Part shown: piece by piece, positions 57,419 to 64,000 of the stretch
Position numbering within the stretch: the stretch's first letter is position 1
How the letters are laid out: each line of letters starts with the position of its first letter
Source of the DNA: an uncultured Methylocystaceae bacterium
GTDB taxonomy: Bacteria > Pseudomonadota > Alphaproteobacteria > Rhizobiales > Beijerinckiaceae
Length of the DNA: 64,000 bases
Direction of reading: 5' to 3'
NCBI GenBank assembly: GCA_903870245.1
Contig: CAIQCB010000013.1
Span: 1-64,000, forward strand
Translations under genes and position numbers: made by a program
The notes under the pieces: model-generated
The model's input: the letters and a program-made list of their open reading frames with translations, nothing else
What the model was told of the DNA's origin: nothing
Databases searched by the model: none

Positions 57419-57465
57419 TGTATAAACCTAAACTTGCTGCATTGCAACAAATTTGTGCGGTGCAG
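57419..57465 (-). promoter_or_regulatory. phasin promoter with candidate PhaR operator
   Basis: On the minus strand TTGCAA (57447-57442), a 17-base spacer and TATACA (57424-57419) form a promoter. The -35 box lies in TTGTTGCAATGCAGCAAG, and CTGCACCGCA (57465-57456) lies just upstream. TGC-rich inverted motifs of the form CTGC-N-GCAG are what I recall for PhaR sites in Paracoccus/Rhodobacter. Binding here is inferred. Confidence 0.5.
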
Positions 57466-57588
57466 TATTTGGGCGAAGCTTATTCTTGACGCAGCTTAAA
57501 TCACGGCCAATCGACCAACGAACTTTCAGTGAACCTGTAAACTTCAGATGGACCCGATTGGCTCCGATCCATTAAGCTTTGTACTCAG

Positions 57589-57660
57589 CTCTTGGATCTT
57601 GGCTCCAGGATCTTCGCTCTTGGCTCCAGGTTTTTGGCTCGTGGTGTTTTTGGCTCTTGG
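57589..57660. repeat. 14-bp tandem repeat, five degenerate units
   Basis: Units CTCTTGGATCTTGG, CTCCAGGATCTTCG, CTCTTGGCTCCAGG, TTTTTGGCTCGTGG and TGTTTTTGGCTCTTGG follow in a row. They occupy the 443-base gap between the phasin promoter and the sensor kinase. The track ORF 57548-57733 is a translation of this repeat. The rest of the gap holds the phasin promoter and a candidate kinase promoter. Confidence 0.75.
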
Positions 57661-57740
57661 CGTTTCGTTGTTGCGCCTGGAGAACCAAGCGTACCGGGAG
57701 GCGCACTCACGGAGATTTAAAAATACAAATTAAATCATGA

Positions 57741-57770
57741 TTGTCAACAAAATCGCTCTCCGCCTAAACT
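57741..57770 (+). promoter_or_regulatory. candidate promoter of the sensor kinase gene
   Basis: TTGTCA (57741-57746), an 18-base spacer and TAAACT (57765-57770) would start transcription about 15 bases before the ATG at 57792. The match is modest. Confidence 0.35.
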
Positions 57771-57791
57771 CGGCGAGCGATACATTCACGG

Positions 57792-60281
57792 ATGCGGGCC
57801 GGAATCGATCATTTGTCCTACAAAGCCGACGAAACACGCGCAGCAGAGTTGATCGCCGCAGATCCGGCCTTATCCGCCCTTGACGCATCGCGTACGCCGG
57901 TCGTGGCCGCATTGCAGGCTCCTTTTCGCGTTGTGCATCTTAACGCAGCCGCGCGCCTTGTTATGGCCGAACCGGAAATCCTTCGCCGACTGTTCGATCG
58001 CGCCTGGCCTGCAATCCTTGAGATGCAGGGGGCTGGCCGGTCGAAATCGGAAACCGGCGATGACGACGGCGGGACCCGCTTTGAGCGCGTATCAATCGAG
58101 ATCGATGGACAAGTCCGGCGCGTGACATTGTTTTGCCGATCTTTGGCGGAACCGACCGGTGGCCGATTATTTGTGTTGGCCGCCCCGGATTCAGACCTGG
58201 CGAAAGATTCGGACGCAACGTCGAGAGCTCAACCGAGCTCGCAACCCAGGATGCGCCATGAAGAGCCATCAATTCGTTTCCATTGGAAAACCGATGCGCA
58301 GGATCGATTTGTCGCCGTCGACCCGGCGCTCGCCGACATTTTCGGCGCCGCCGCAGATCTCGTCGGCGCCAGCGTCGAACAGGTAGCAGACGGTCTCGGA
58401 GGAGGAGTGGAATGGATTCGGGCCATGGCCTCGCGTCGATCATGGAGCGGCGTTCGGATCGAGTGGCCCCTCGCCGACGGAAGGAGCGTCGCGCCGGTCA
58501 CGCTGGGCGCCCTGCCGGTCATCGGGGAGTCGCAGCGTTTTGCCGGATACAATGGCTACGGGCTCATTCATCTTGCGCAAATTCGCGCCTGTGAGCAGCC
58601 AGGCGCCGCGCAGGCGGAGATTGAACCACCGACATTGCTCACAGCCAATGTTGTCCCCCTGCGTCCGATGCTTGCCGCCGTCCCGCGAACGGCTCCTCCA
58701 GCGCCGCCAGAGACGTCGCGGCGTGATCCGCTCAGATTGACTGAAAGCGAACTCTCCGCTTTTGCTGAAATCGCCCGAACATTGGGCGACGGGGAGACGT
58801 CGTCGCAGGACGCTCGCGATCCCGGCTCACAGGCCAACAACGGGGACGAACGCCCCGAGGCGGGTCCATCAACGGATGCCACAGAAAGATTGCTTGATCT
58901 CCTGCCGATCGGGATTCTTGTGGCGCGTGGCGCACAAACGCTTTTCGTCAACCAGGCGCTTTTGACGGAACTTGGTTACGCTGACAGCTTGGCGTTCGCC
59001 AATGACGGCGGATTGGCGCGCATTTTCATGGGCCGTTCGTCGATGACGATCGGGGCTTTCGGCGACGAGATAGACGCCCATGTGGAGACCATAGAGTGGC
59101 GTGGCGCGCCAGCGACAATGATCTCATTGATGCGCGCGCCTTTAGGCCGCAGGACCCCGGAGCGAGAGGAAGTTGATAAGAAACTGGCGCGCGCGCGCAG
59201 CGACAACGTCATGTTGCGCGCCGTGATCGACGCGCTTGACGGGGCGGTGGCGATTATCGATGAATCCGGCTGCATCGAAAGCGCAACGATGGCTTTCACG
59301 GCTCTGTACGGCGCCGAGAAGGGCGCCTTCGACGGGCGGGTTTTATCCTCGATAATAAGATCCGAGGATGCGCTGGAGTTGATGGCGCAGATACAGCGCG
59401 CCGAAATCGGCAATCCGCAGAGCTTTCTGTTGACGACGCACATGTCGCCGAAATCGCTTGAGGCGATCATTGCCCGCTTACCCGTCGGCGCCGGTAAAAT
59501 CTATCTTCGCTTGCGTGAAGCCGACGCTTCGCCCGTTCATGAACATTTGGCCGCACGACAGGCGGCGGAGCAGGCCAATACGGCGAAATCCGGTTTTTTG
59601 GCGCGCATCAGTCATGAAATAAGAACACCGTTGAATGCGATCATCGGTTTTGCGGAAGTCATGCTCGAAGAGCGGTTTGGACCGGTCGGCTCACAGCGAT
59701 ACATGGATTATCTGAAGGACATCCATACGTCCGGCGCGCATGTGCTCTCTCTGGCGGATGATCTCCTCGACCTGTCGAAAATCGAGGCGGGCAAAATGGA
59801 TTTGAACTTCGCGCCCGTCGACGTAAACATTGTGATCGCCGAATGCATGTCAATTATGCAGCCGCAAGCGAACAGCAGACGCGTTGTGATGCGGCAGGCT
59901 TTGGCCTCGACACTGCCCCTCATTAGCGCCGATACCCGGACGCTGCGTCAAATTTTATTCAATCTGTTCTCAAACGCCGTGAAATTCACGCCGGGCGGCG
60001 GTCAGGTCATCGTTTCCAGCACTCTCGCGGAGACAGGTCATGTGCTTGTTCGCGTCAAGGATACGGGCGTCGGCATGAGTGAAGATGAAGTGCAAATGGC
60101 TCTGGAGCCCTACAAACAGATTGCGCCCCTTAGCGATGCGCGCGGCCACGGACTGGGTTTGCCCTTGACGAAGGCCCTTGTTGAAGCAAGTCGCGGCGCC
60201 TTGACGATACGAAGTTGTCGACAGGAGGGCACGCTGGTTGAAATCGCTTTTCCCCCGATGGAAGTTCGCGCCGCAGAATGA
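57792..60281 (+). CDS. PAS-domain sensor histidine kinase of the DivJ/PleC/PdhS type
   Basis: This 829-residue kinase has several PAS-like sensory regions (about 150-270, 370-450, 475-580), then a HisKA domain with phospho-acceptor His608 in ARISHEIRTPLNAIIGFAEVM, EERFGPVGSQRYMDYLKDIHTSG and DLLDLSKIEAGKMDL, then a HATPase domain with LFNLFSNAVKFTPGG, DTGVGM and GHGLGLPLTKALVE. The FAEVM-EERFGPVG-YLKDIH stretch is characteristic of kinases acting on DivK-type regulators in Caulobacter/Rhizobiales. No transmembrane segment is apparent. No response regulator is adjacent. RBS is weak. Confidence 0.87.
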   Translation: MRAGIDHLSYKADETRAAELIAADPALSALDASRTPVVAALQAPFRVVHLNAAARLVMAEPEILRRLFDRAWPAILEMQGAGRSKSETGDDDGGTRFERVSIEIDGQVRRVTLFCRSLAEPTGGRLFVLAAPDSDLAKDSDATSRAQPSSQPRMRHEEPSIRFHWKTDAQDRFVAVDPALADIFGAAADLVGASVEQVADGLGGGVEWIRAMASRRSWSGVRIEWPLADGRSVAPVTLGALPVIGESQRFAGYNGYGLIHLAQIRACEQPGAAQAEIEPPTLLTANVVPLRPMLAAVPRTAPPAPPETSRRDPLRLTESELSAFAEIARTLGDGETSSQDARDPGSQANNGDERPEAGPSTDATERLLDLLPIGILVARGAQTLFVNQALLTELGYADSLAFANDGGLARIFMGRSSMTIGAFGDEIDAHVETIEWRGAPATMISLMRAPLGRRTPEREEVDKKLARARSDNVMLRAVIDALDGAVAIIDESGCIESATMAFTALYGAEKGAFDGRVLSSIIRSEDALELMAQIQRAEIGNPQSFLLTTHMSPKSLEAIIARLPVGAGKIYLRLREADASPVHEHLAARQAAEQANTAKSGFLARISHEIRTPLNAIIGFAEVMLEERFGPVGSQRYMDYLKDIHTSGAHVLSLADDLLDLSKIEAGKMDLNFAPVDVNIVIAECMSIMQPQANSRRVVMRQALASTLPLISADTRTLRQILFNLFSNAVKFTPGGGQVIVSSTLAETGHVLVRVKDTGVGMSEDEVQMALEPYKQIAPLSDARGHGLGLPLTKALVEASRGALTIRSCRQEGTLVEIAFPPMEVRAAE

Positions 60282-60617
60282 TCGACAAAGCAACGAACCA
60301 GATCACTATAATTTCGCCTGTTTCCCGGAATGGAAAACGGACATCCGACCCGGAGAGCAAACCATTCGAAAAGATAACATCCGACGACGCCGTCGCCTTC
60401 ATTTTCTATATTTCAACAAAACCAGGGCGCGCGTCAGCCCGGAAGTTCCAGCGCTCGGGCGGGCGTCAGTCAAGATGTTGACATCGTGGCGGCGAGGTCT
60501 GAAAACGCCGGTAGTTATTGAAAAACATAGACAAAGTATAATTTACCGCAGCCTTCCCGCCAGCGTTGCCCGGGCGTTAGTAGCTGCTTGAGCATTTTTT
60601 CATCAAATACCCCGGGT

Positions 60618-60649
60618 CAAGTGTGAAATATGGCAAGTGTGAAATATGG
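60618..60649. repeat. perfect tandem duplication of a 16-bp unit
   Basis: CAAGTGTGAAATATGG occurs twice without a gap (60618-60633 and 60634-60649), inside the AT-rich island. Confidence 0.9.
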
Positions 60650-60793
60650 TAAGTACAATTCATGATTACCCGATATGGCAATTTAGTCATTGTACTATCA
60701 CGTTTCATAGCGAGACAACACGAGTAAGTTAATAATGAGTTTTTTGGAAAGGAGAGTTGAAAATAGGAGTTGAGTATTCTATTTGCGCCTGAT

Positions 60794-60816
60794 GATAAAT
60801 TAAGTTATAATTTATC
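60794..60816. repeat. AT-rich perfect stem-loop before the HTH gene
   Basis: GATAAATTA and TAATTTATC pair perfectly over 9 bp around a 5-base loop. It ends 44 bases before the ATG of the small HTH protein and could be an operator for it. Confidence 0.6.
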
Positions 60817-60860
60817 AGAACCTCGTAACAACCTTTCCGCCATTATTAAAAATAGGGATT

Positions 60861-61124
60861 ATGCTAGTGTCTCTTACAACAAAGGAAGTCGCTCAACTTC
60901 GTAAAATCATTGTTCTTGCTGAAGGCTTGCTGGCCAATGGCGGCAAAACCCCCGCCGGCAAAACATCCGCCGGCAAATCCGCAGAGAGCGGCCGGCGACG
61001 CTCCGGCAAGGAGCTTGAGGCGTTCCGCAAAATGCTCAAGCAGGAGCGCAAGTCTGGCGCTTCCGTCTCTGCCCTGGCTAAAAAACACGGCGTAACGGCG
61101 TCCTATATCTATCAGATCGGATAA
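60861..61124 (+). CDS. small helix-turn-helix protein
   Basis: The 87-residue protein has a first helix MLVSLTTKEVAQLRKIIVLAEGLLA, a flexible Lys/Gly/Ser-rich linker (GGKTPAGKTSAGKSAESG), and a C-terminal domain EAFRKMLKQERKSGASVSALAKKHGVTASYIYQIG. The last 20 residues fit a helix-turn-helix recognition unit (ALAKKHGVTASYIYQI), with the protein ending on it. It is probably DNA-binding; the target is unknown. The gene body is GC-rich like the chromosome, whereas its upstream DNA is AT-rich. Only GGGATT precedes the ATG. Confidence 0.7.
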   Translation: MLVSLTTKEVAQLRKIIVLAEGLLANGGKTPAGKTSAGKSAESGRRRSGKELEAFRKMLKQERKSGASVSALAKKHGVTASYIYQIG

Positions 61125-61330
61125 TAGAAACCTTCACCGCTCGCTCGATACGACTTGCCCTGTTCGCCAGAGGCGTAACAGTCATTAACTTATTTGATAA
61201 CGCTCCGCGTCAAAAAGGGCGCGTGGCGGCGCATGAGCGTTTACGCAGCCAAGAGGCTTTCCATCGAAGTGAATACTGTTGGCGAAAGAAATCGCGACAA
61301 GACCATCGCGACAAGACCAATGACCATATT

Positions 61331-61355
61331 CCCGGTCTGTTTCAATCAGACCGGG
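61331..61355. repeat. half copy F of the intergenic repeat (left hairpin only)
   Basis: CCCGGTCTG-tttcaat-CAGACCGGG is a perfect 9-bp stem identical in type to the left hairpin of the full copies. It lies 7 bases beyond the phaR stop. The rest of the 238-base gap to the HTH gene shows no gene. Confidence 0.85.
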
Positions 61356-61362
61356 AAACTCT

Positions 61363-61977
61363 CTAATGTCGAGAGAGGCTATCGATCTTTTTGGTCAGTT
61401 CGCTGAGCTGGCGCTTGAGATCCTCGACCTCGCTCGCGTTGGGCGCATCGGTGGTCTTGTGCTGGGTTTCTTCTTCCGTCCTCGGCGAGGGGTCCGTCGG
61501 TAAGCCGAAAGGATTGAACATCGAAAGAGCCTGGCGAAAGACAGCCATGTTCTTGCGGGTTTGTTCTTCAAGCGACTGAAAAGCCTGCCGTGTCGGTTCG
61601 GCGAGCGGGCCGGTTCCAAGCGCAGAGGTGAACTGGTCGCGAAACCTCTGCTGTTCCTTGGTGAGCTTGTCGATGGTGAACTCCAGATAGCTGGGCACCA
61701 GCATCTGCATGGAGTCGCCGTAGAAACGGATCAACTGGCGCAGAAAGGCGATCGGCAGCAGGCTTTGGCCGTCCTTGCCCTCCTGTTCGAAAATAATCTG
61801 GGTGAGAACCGGGCGGGTGATGTCCTCGCCGGTTTTTGCATCGCAAACGACGAAATCCTCACCCTTTTTGACCATTGAGGCCAAGTCTTCAAGCGTAACG
61901 TAAGTGCTTGTTCCAGTGTCGTACAGACGCCTGTTAGCATATTTCTTGATGATCGTCGGCTTTTTTTCCGTCGTCAT
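61363..61977 (-). CDS. phaR: polyhydroxyalkanoate synthesis repressor PhaR
   Basis: PhaR binds both DNA and PHB polymer, repressing phasin (and its own) transcription until granules form. The 204 residues have the PHB/PHA accumulation regulator DNA-binding domain at the N-terminus ([58 protein letters not shown]) and the following [29 protein letters not shown] region. The C-terminus has a Pro/Glu/Thr linker and a final coiled-coil-like helix. It is divergent from phaA; the 243-base gap contains TGC-rich motifs (for example CGTCGCTGCGACG at 62034-62046) that may be autoregulatory sites. Confidence 0.95.
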   Translation of the reverse strand: MTTEKKPTIIKKYANRRLYDTGTSTYVTLEDLASMVKKGEDFVVCDAKTGEDITRPVLTQIIFEQEGKDGQSLLPIAFLRQLIRFYGDSMQMLVPSYLEFTIDKLTKEQQRFRDQFTSALGTGPLAEPTRQAFQSLEEQTRKNMAVFRQALSMFNPFGLPTDPSPRTEEETQHKTTDAPNASEVEDLKRQLSELTKKIDSLSRH

Positions 61978-62220
61978 TCGCCGTCTCGCCCCCCTGCCGC
62001 GCGTGGTCGGCGCTCAAATAACAGCCAAGCTGCGTCGCTGCGACGATACGCGCAATTAGGCGCCTGCGGCAATATTTTCATGCCCGATGGCTTTCGTTTG
62101 CCGTCAAATCCGTGCAAAACGGGGCGCGGCTTGAACAAGCAAGCGCAAAAACACTTCTCAGACATGGATCGGCCGGGCGCGATGCAGGCCGGCAATCATC
62201 ATATTTTCAAGGAGATCGAC

Positions 62221-63396
62221 ATGACGACCGACATCGTGATCGTTTCCGCGGCGCGCACCGCCGTCGGATCGTTCAACGGAGCCCTCGGCGCGGTTCCGGC
62301 CCACGAGCTCGGCGCTGTCGCCATCAAGGCCGCTCTGGAGCGGGCCAAGGTTGAGCCAGGTTCGGTGGACGAAGTGATCCTCGGTCAGGTGCTGACCGCC
62401 GCTCAGGGTCAGAACCCGGCCCGTCAGGCGGCGATCAAGGCCGGCGTTCCCGACAGCAAGACCGCGTTTGGCGTCAATCAGGTTTGCGGCTCCGGTCTGC
62501 GCGCCGTCGCGCTGGCCGCCCAGCAGATCGCGTCGGGCGACGCGTCGATTGTCGTCGCCGGCGGTCAGGAGTCGATGTCGTTGTCGACCCATGCCGCGCA
62601 GTTGCGGACCGGCACCAAGATGGGCGACGTGAAGTTCACCGATACGATGATCATTGATGGCCTCACGGACGCCTTCAATAACTATCACATGGGAATCACC
62701 GCCGAGAACGTCGCCAAACAGTGGCAGATCACCCGGGAGCAGCAGGACGTTTTCGCCGTCGCTTCGCAGAACAAGGCCGAGGCGGCGCAAAAGGCCGGCA
62801 AATTCAAGGATGAAATCGCGCCCTACACGATCACTACCAAGAAAGGCGACGTGATCGTCGACGCCGACGAATACATCAAACATGGCGTGACGCTGGAGGG
62901 CGTCTCCAAACTGCGTCCTGCCTTCATCAAGGACGGCACGGTGACCGCCGCCAACGCCTCCGGCATCAATGATGGCGCCGCCGCGCTGGTGGTGATGAGC
63001 GCCGCCGAGGCGCAGAAGCGCGGTCTCGTCCCGCTGGCCCGCCTCGCCTCATGGGCGACGGCCGGCGTCGATCCCTCGGTGATGGGCTCTGGCCCGATTC
63101 CCGCTTCGCGCAAGGCTCTGGAGAAGGCGGGCTGGAAGGTCGCCGATCTTGATCTGGTCGAGGCCAACGAGGCTTTTGCGGCGCAGGCGCTTGCGGTCAA
63201 CAAGGATATGGGTTGGGACCCGTCAATCGTGAACGTGAATGGCGGCGCCATCGCAATCGGCCATCCAATTGGCGCCTCCGGCGCCCGCGTGCTGACGACG
63301 CTGCTCCACGAAATGGCTCGCCGGGGATCAAAGAAGGGACTGGCGACGCTGTGCATCGGCGGCGGCATGGGCATTGCGCTCACGGTCGAGCGTTAA
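62221..63396 (+). CDS. phaA: acetyl-CoA acetyltransferase (beta-ketothiolase)
   Basis: PhaA condenses two acetyl-CoA to acetoacetyl-CoA, the first step of PHB synthesis. The 391 residues are of thiolase length, with the acyl-accepting cysteine in [44 protein letters not shown] (His) and the second catalytic Cys in [27 protein letters not shown] precedes ATG 62221; the track start at 62080 is in the phaR-phaA promoter region. phaB follows after about 100 bases. Confidence 0.96.
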   Translation: MTTDIVIVSAARTAVGSFNGALGAVPAHELGAVAIKAALERAKVEPGSVDEVILGQVLTAAQGQNPARQAAIKAGVPDSKTAFGVNQVCGSGLRAVALAAQQIASGDASIVVAGGQESMSLSTHAAQLRTGTKMGDVKFTDTMIIDGLTDAFNNYHMGITAENVAKQWQITREQQDVFAVASQNKAEAAQKAGKFKDEIAPYTITTKKGDVIVDADEYIKHGVTLEGVSKLRPAFIKDGTVTAANASGINDGAAALVVMSAAEAQKRGLVPLARLASWATAGVDPSVMGSGPIPASRKALEKAGWKVADLDLVEANEAFAAQALAVNKDMGWDPSIVNVNGGAIAIGHPIGASGARVLTTLLHEMARRGSKKGLATLCIGGGMGIALTVER

Positions 63397-63416
63397 AATC
63401 ATAGCTTAAGACGGCG

Positions 63417-63441
63417 CACGGCCGACGTTTCGTCGGCCGTG
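63417..63441 (+). promoter_or_regulatory. stem-loop between phaA and phaB
   Basis: CACGGCCGACG and CGTCGGCCGTG form a perfect 11-bp stem with a TTT loop, without a following T-run. It lies 20 bases after the phaA stop, about 55 bases before phaB. It may set the ratio of the two enzymes by processing or partial termination. Confidence 0.7.
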
Positions 63442-63495
63442 GACTAGTCTGCCGTCAGCGGCGTTAATGAAAAAATTTCAGGAGGAGAGATCGGA

Positions 63496-64000
63496 ATGTC
63501 GAAGACAGCAGTTGTGACCGGCGGCACGCGCGGCATAGGCGAGGCGATTTCAAAGGCGCTCAAGGCGGCTGGCTACAAGGTTGCAGCGACCTACGCCGGC
63601 AACGACGAAGCCGCCAACAAGTTCAAGGCGGACACCGGCATCCCGGTGTTCAAGTTCGACGTTTCGGACTATGACGCCTGCGCCGCCGGCATCGCCCAGA
63701 TTGAGAAGGAAGTCGGCCCGGTCGATATCCTCGTCAATAACGCCGGCATCACCAAGGATCGCCTGTTCCACAAGATGGAGCTGGCGCAGTGGCAGGCGGT
63801 GATTAACACCAATCTCAATTCACTGTTCAACGTCACCCGCCCGGTTATCAACGGCATGCGCGATCGCGGCTTTGGCCGCATCATCGTTATTTCCTCGATC
63901 AATGGCCAGAAGGGTCAGGCCGGTCAGACCAACTATTCGGCGTCCAAGGCCGGCGACATCGGTTTTGTCAAGGCGCTGGCGCAGGAGAGCGCCTCCAAGG
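63496..64000 (+). CDS. phaB: acetoacetyl-CoA reductase, N-terminal part (cut by window end)
   Basis: PhaB reduces acetoacetyl-CoA to (R)-3-hydroxybutyryl-CoA with NADPH for PHB synthase. The visible 168 residues form a short-chain dehydrogenase with cofactor motif VVTGGTRGIGEAIS, VDILVNNAGITKD, catalytic Ser in IVISSINGQKGQAGQTNYSASKAG with Tyr and Lys of YxxxK, and QKGQ(A/F)GQTNYSA-type residues characteristic of PhaB. AGGAGGAGAG precedes ATG 63496. The gene continues beyond 64000. phaC is not in the window. Confidence 0.94.
   Translation, partial: MSKTAVVTGGTRGIGEAISKALKAAGYKVAATYAGNDEAANKFKADTGIPVFKFDVSDYDACAAGIAQIEKEVGPVDILVNNAGITKDRLFHKMELAQWQAVINTNLNSLFNVTRPVINGMRDRGFGRIIVISSINGQKGQAGQTNYSASKAGDIGFVKALAQESASK

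Larger units (their letters stand above)
60282..60860. other. AT-rich non-coding island
   Basis: These 579 bases hold no gene that I can support. From about 60590 on, base composition is far more AT-rich than the rest of the window. It contains a perfect 16-bp tandem duplication, a long AT hairpin and GGAAAGGAGAG-like purine runs. Short ORFs here (60278-60481, 60238-60591, and a 46-codon frame 60767-60905) have no RBS at a proper distance. Confidence 0.6.

Noticed and set aside
57548-57733. 61-residue ORF upstream of the sensor kinase
   Set aside because: It is a translation of the 14-bp tandem repeat, with no RBS.
60238-60591. 117-residue and 67-residue ORFs after the sensor kinase
   Set aside because: They overlap the kinase end or lack RBS, and show no recognisable protein features.
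60767-60905. 46-codon frame with TTG start overlapping the HTH gene start
   Set aside because: AT-rich sequence keeps frames open by chance; the AAGGAGAG purine run is about 15 bases away and no homologous pattern is recognised.

Overview
The window is GC-rich bacterial chromosome with almost all genes identifiable as core functions. It looks like an alphaproteobacterium of the Hyphomicrobiales (Rhizobiales). The reasons are the rimP-nusA-ylxR(L7Ae)-infB-rbfA-truB order, an extensin-like lipoprotein, a DivJ/PleC/PdhS-type sensor kinase, a STAS-MlaE fusion, and a phaR/phaA/phaB cluster with two phasins. A methylotroph-related family (Methylocystaceae/Beijerinckiaceae) is possible but is only inferred; nothing here is diagnostic for methane or methanol oxidation.

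Layout. 1-2.8 kb: the 3' end of an IS5-like transposase, tRNA-Lys(CUU), an exported protein, mdh and a YcxB-like protein. 3-9.7 kb: cspA, sucC (with no sucD behind it), a TPR protein, an extensin-like lipoprotein, yebC and a LOG-family hydrolase. 9.7-15.7 kb: a YidB-like protein, a GDP-deoxyhexose cassette (gmd, reductase, glycosyltransferase), a membrane protein and an outer-membrane barrel. 15.7-22 kb: mutM, an ABC-2 exporter pair, tlyA, a TrmA/RlmD-like methyltransferase, a 39-residue secreted peptide missed by the ORF track, and an FAD-linked hydroxyacid dehydrogenase. 22-31 kb: yedK, enoyl-CoA hydratase, aqpZ, a DHA2-type transporter, FKBP, a PfkB kinase, ubiE, ubiB and folE. 31-42 kb: a Pro/Ala-rich membrane-anchored protein, a dihaem peroxidase, murI and the translation operon. 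42-49 kb: ferredoxin/ferredoxin reductase, an Mla-type lipid transport operon, dgcA and a rhodanese. 49-57 kb: a GGDEF/EAL protein, ppc, bioB and aroE. 56.5-64 kb: the PHB region, with two phasins, a large sensor kinase, an AT-rich non-coding island, a small HTH protein, phaR, phaA and the start of phaB (cut by the window end).

How the genes fit together. Carbon and storage metabolism (mdh, sucC, ppc, phaA, phaB, phasins, PhaR) sits among housekeeping genes. The phasin promoter has a TGC-rich inverted motif over its -35 box and is a good candidate PhaR target. The rimP-truB block is one translationally coupled operon, and the Mla block is another. Surface functions include a probable D-rhamnose type sugar pathway, lipid transport and an outer-membrane barrel.

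The most unusual structure is a dispersed family of about 100-bp two-hairpin intergenic repeats. Five full copies and one half copy lie near gene 3' ends, two of them butted directly against a TAG stop codon. I found no clearly new multi-gene system. The repeat family, the small secreted peptide, the AT-rich island with its HTH gene, and the two 13-14-bp tandem repeats are the parts worth following up.
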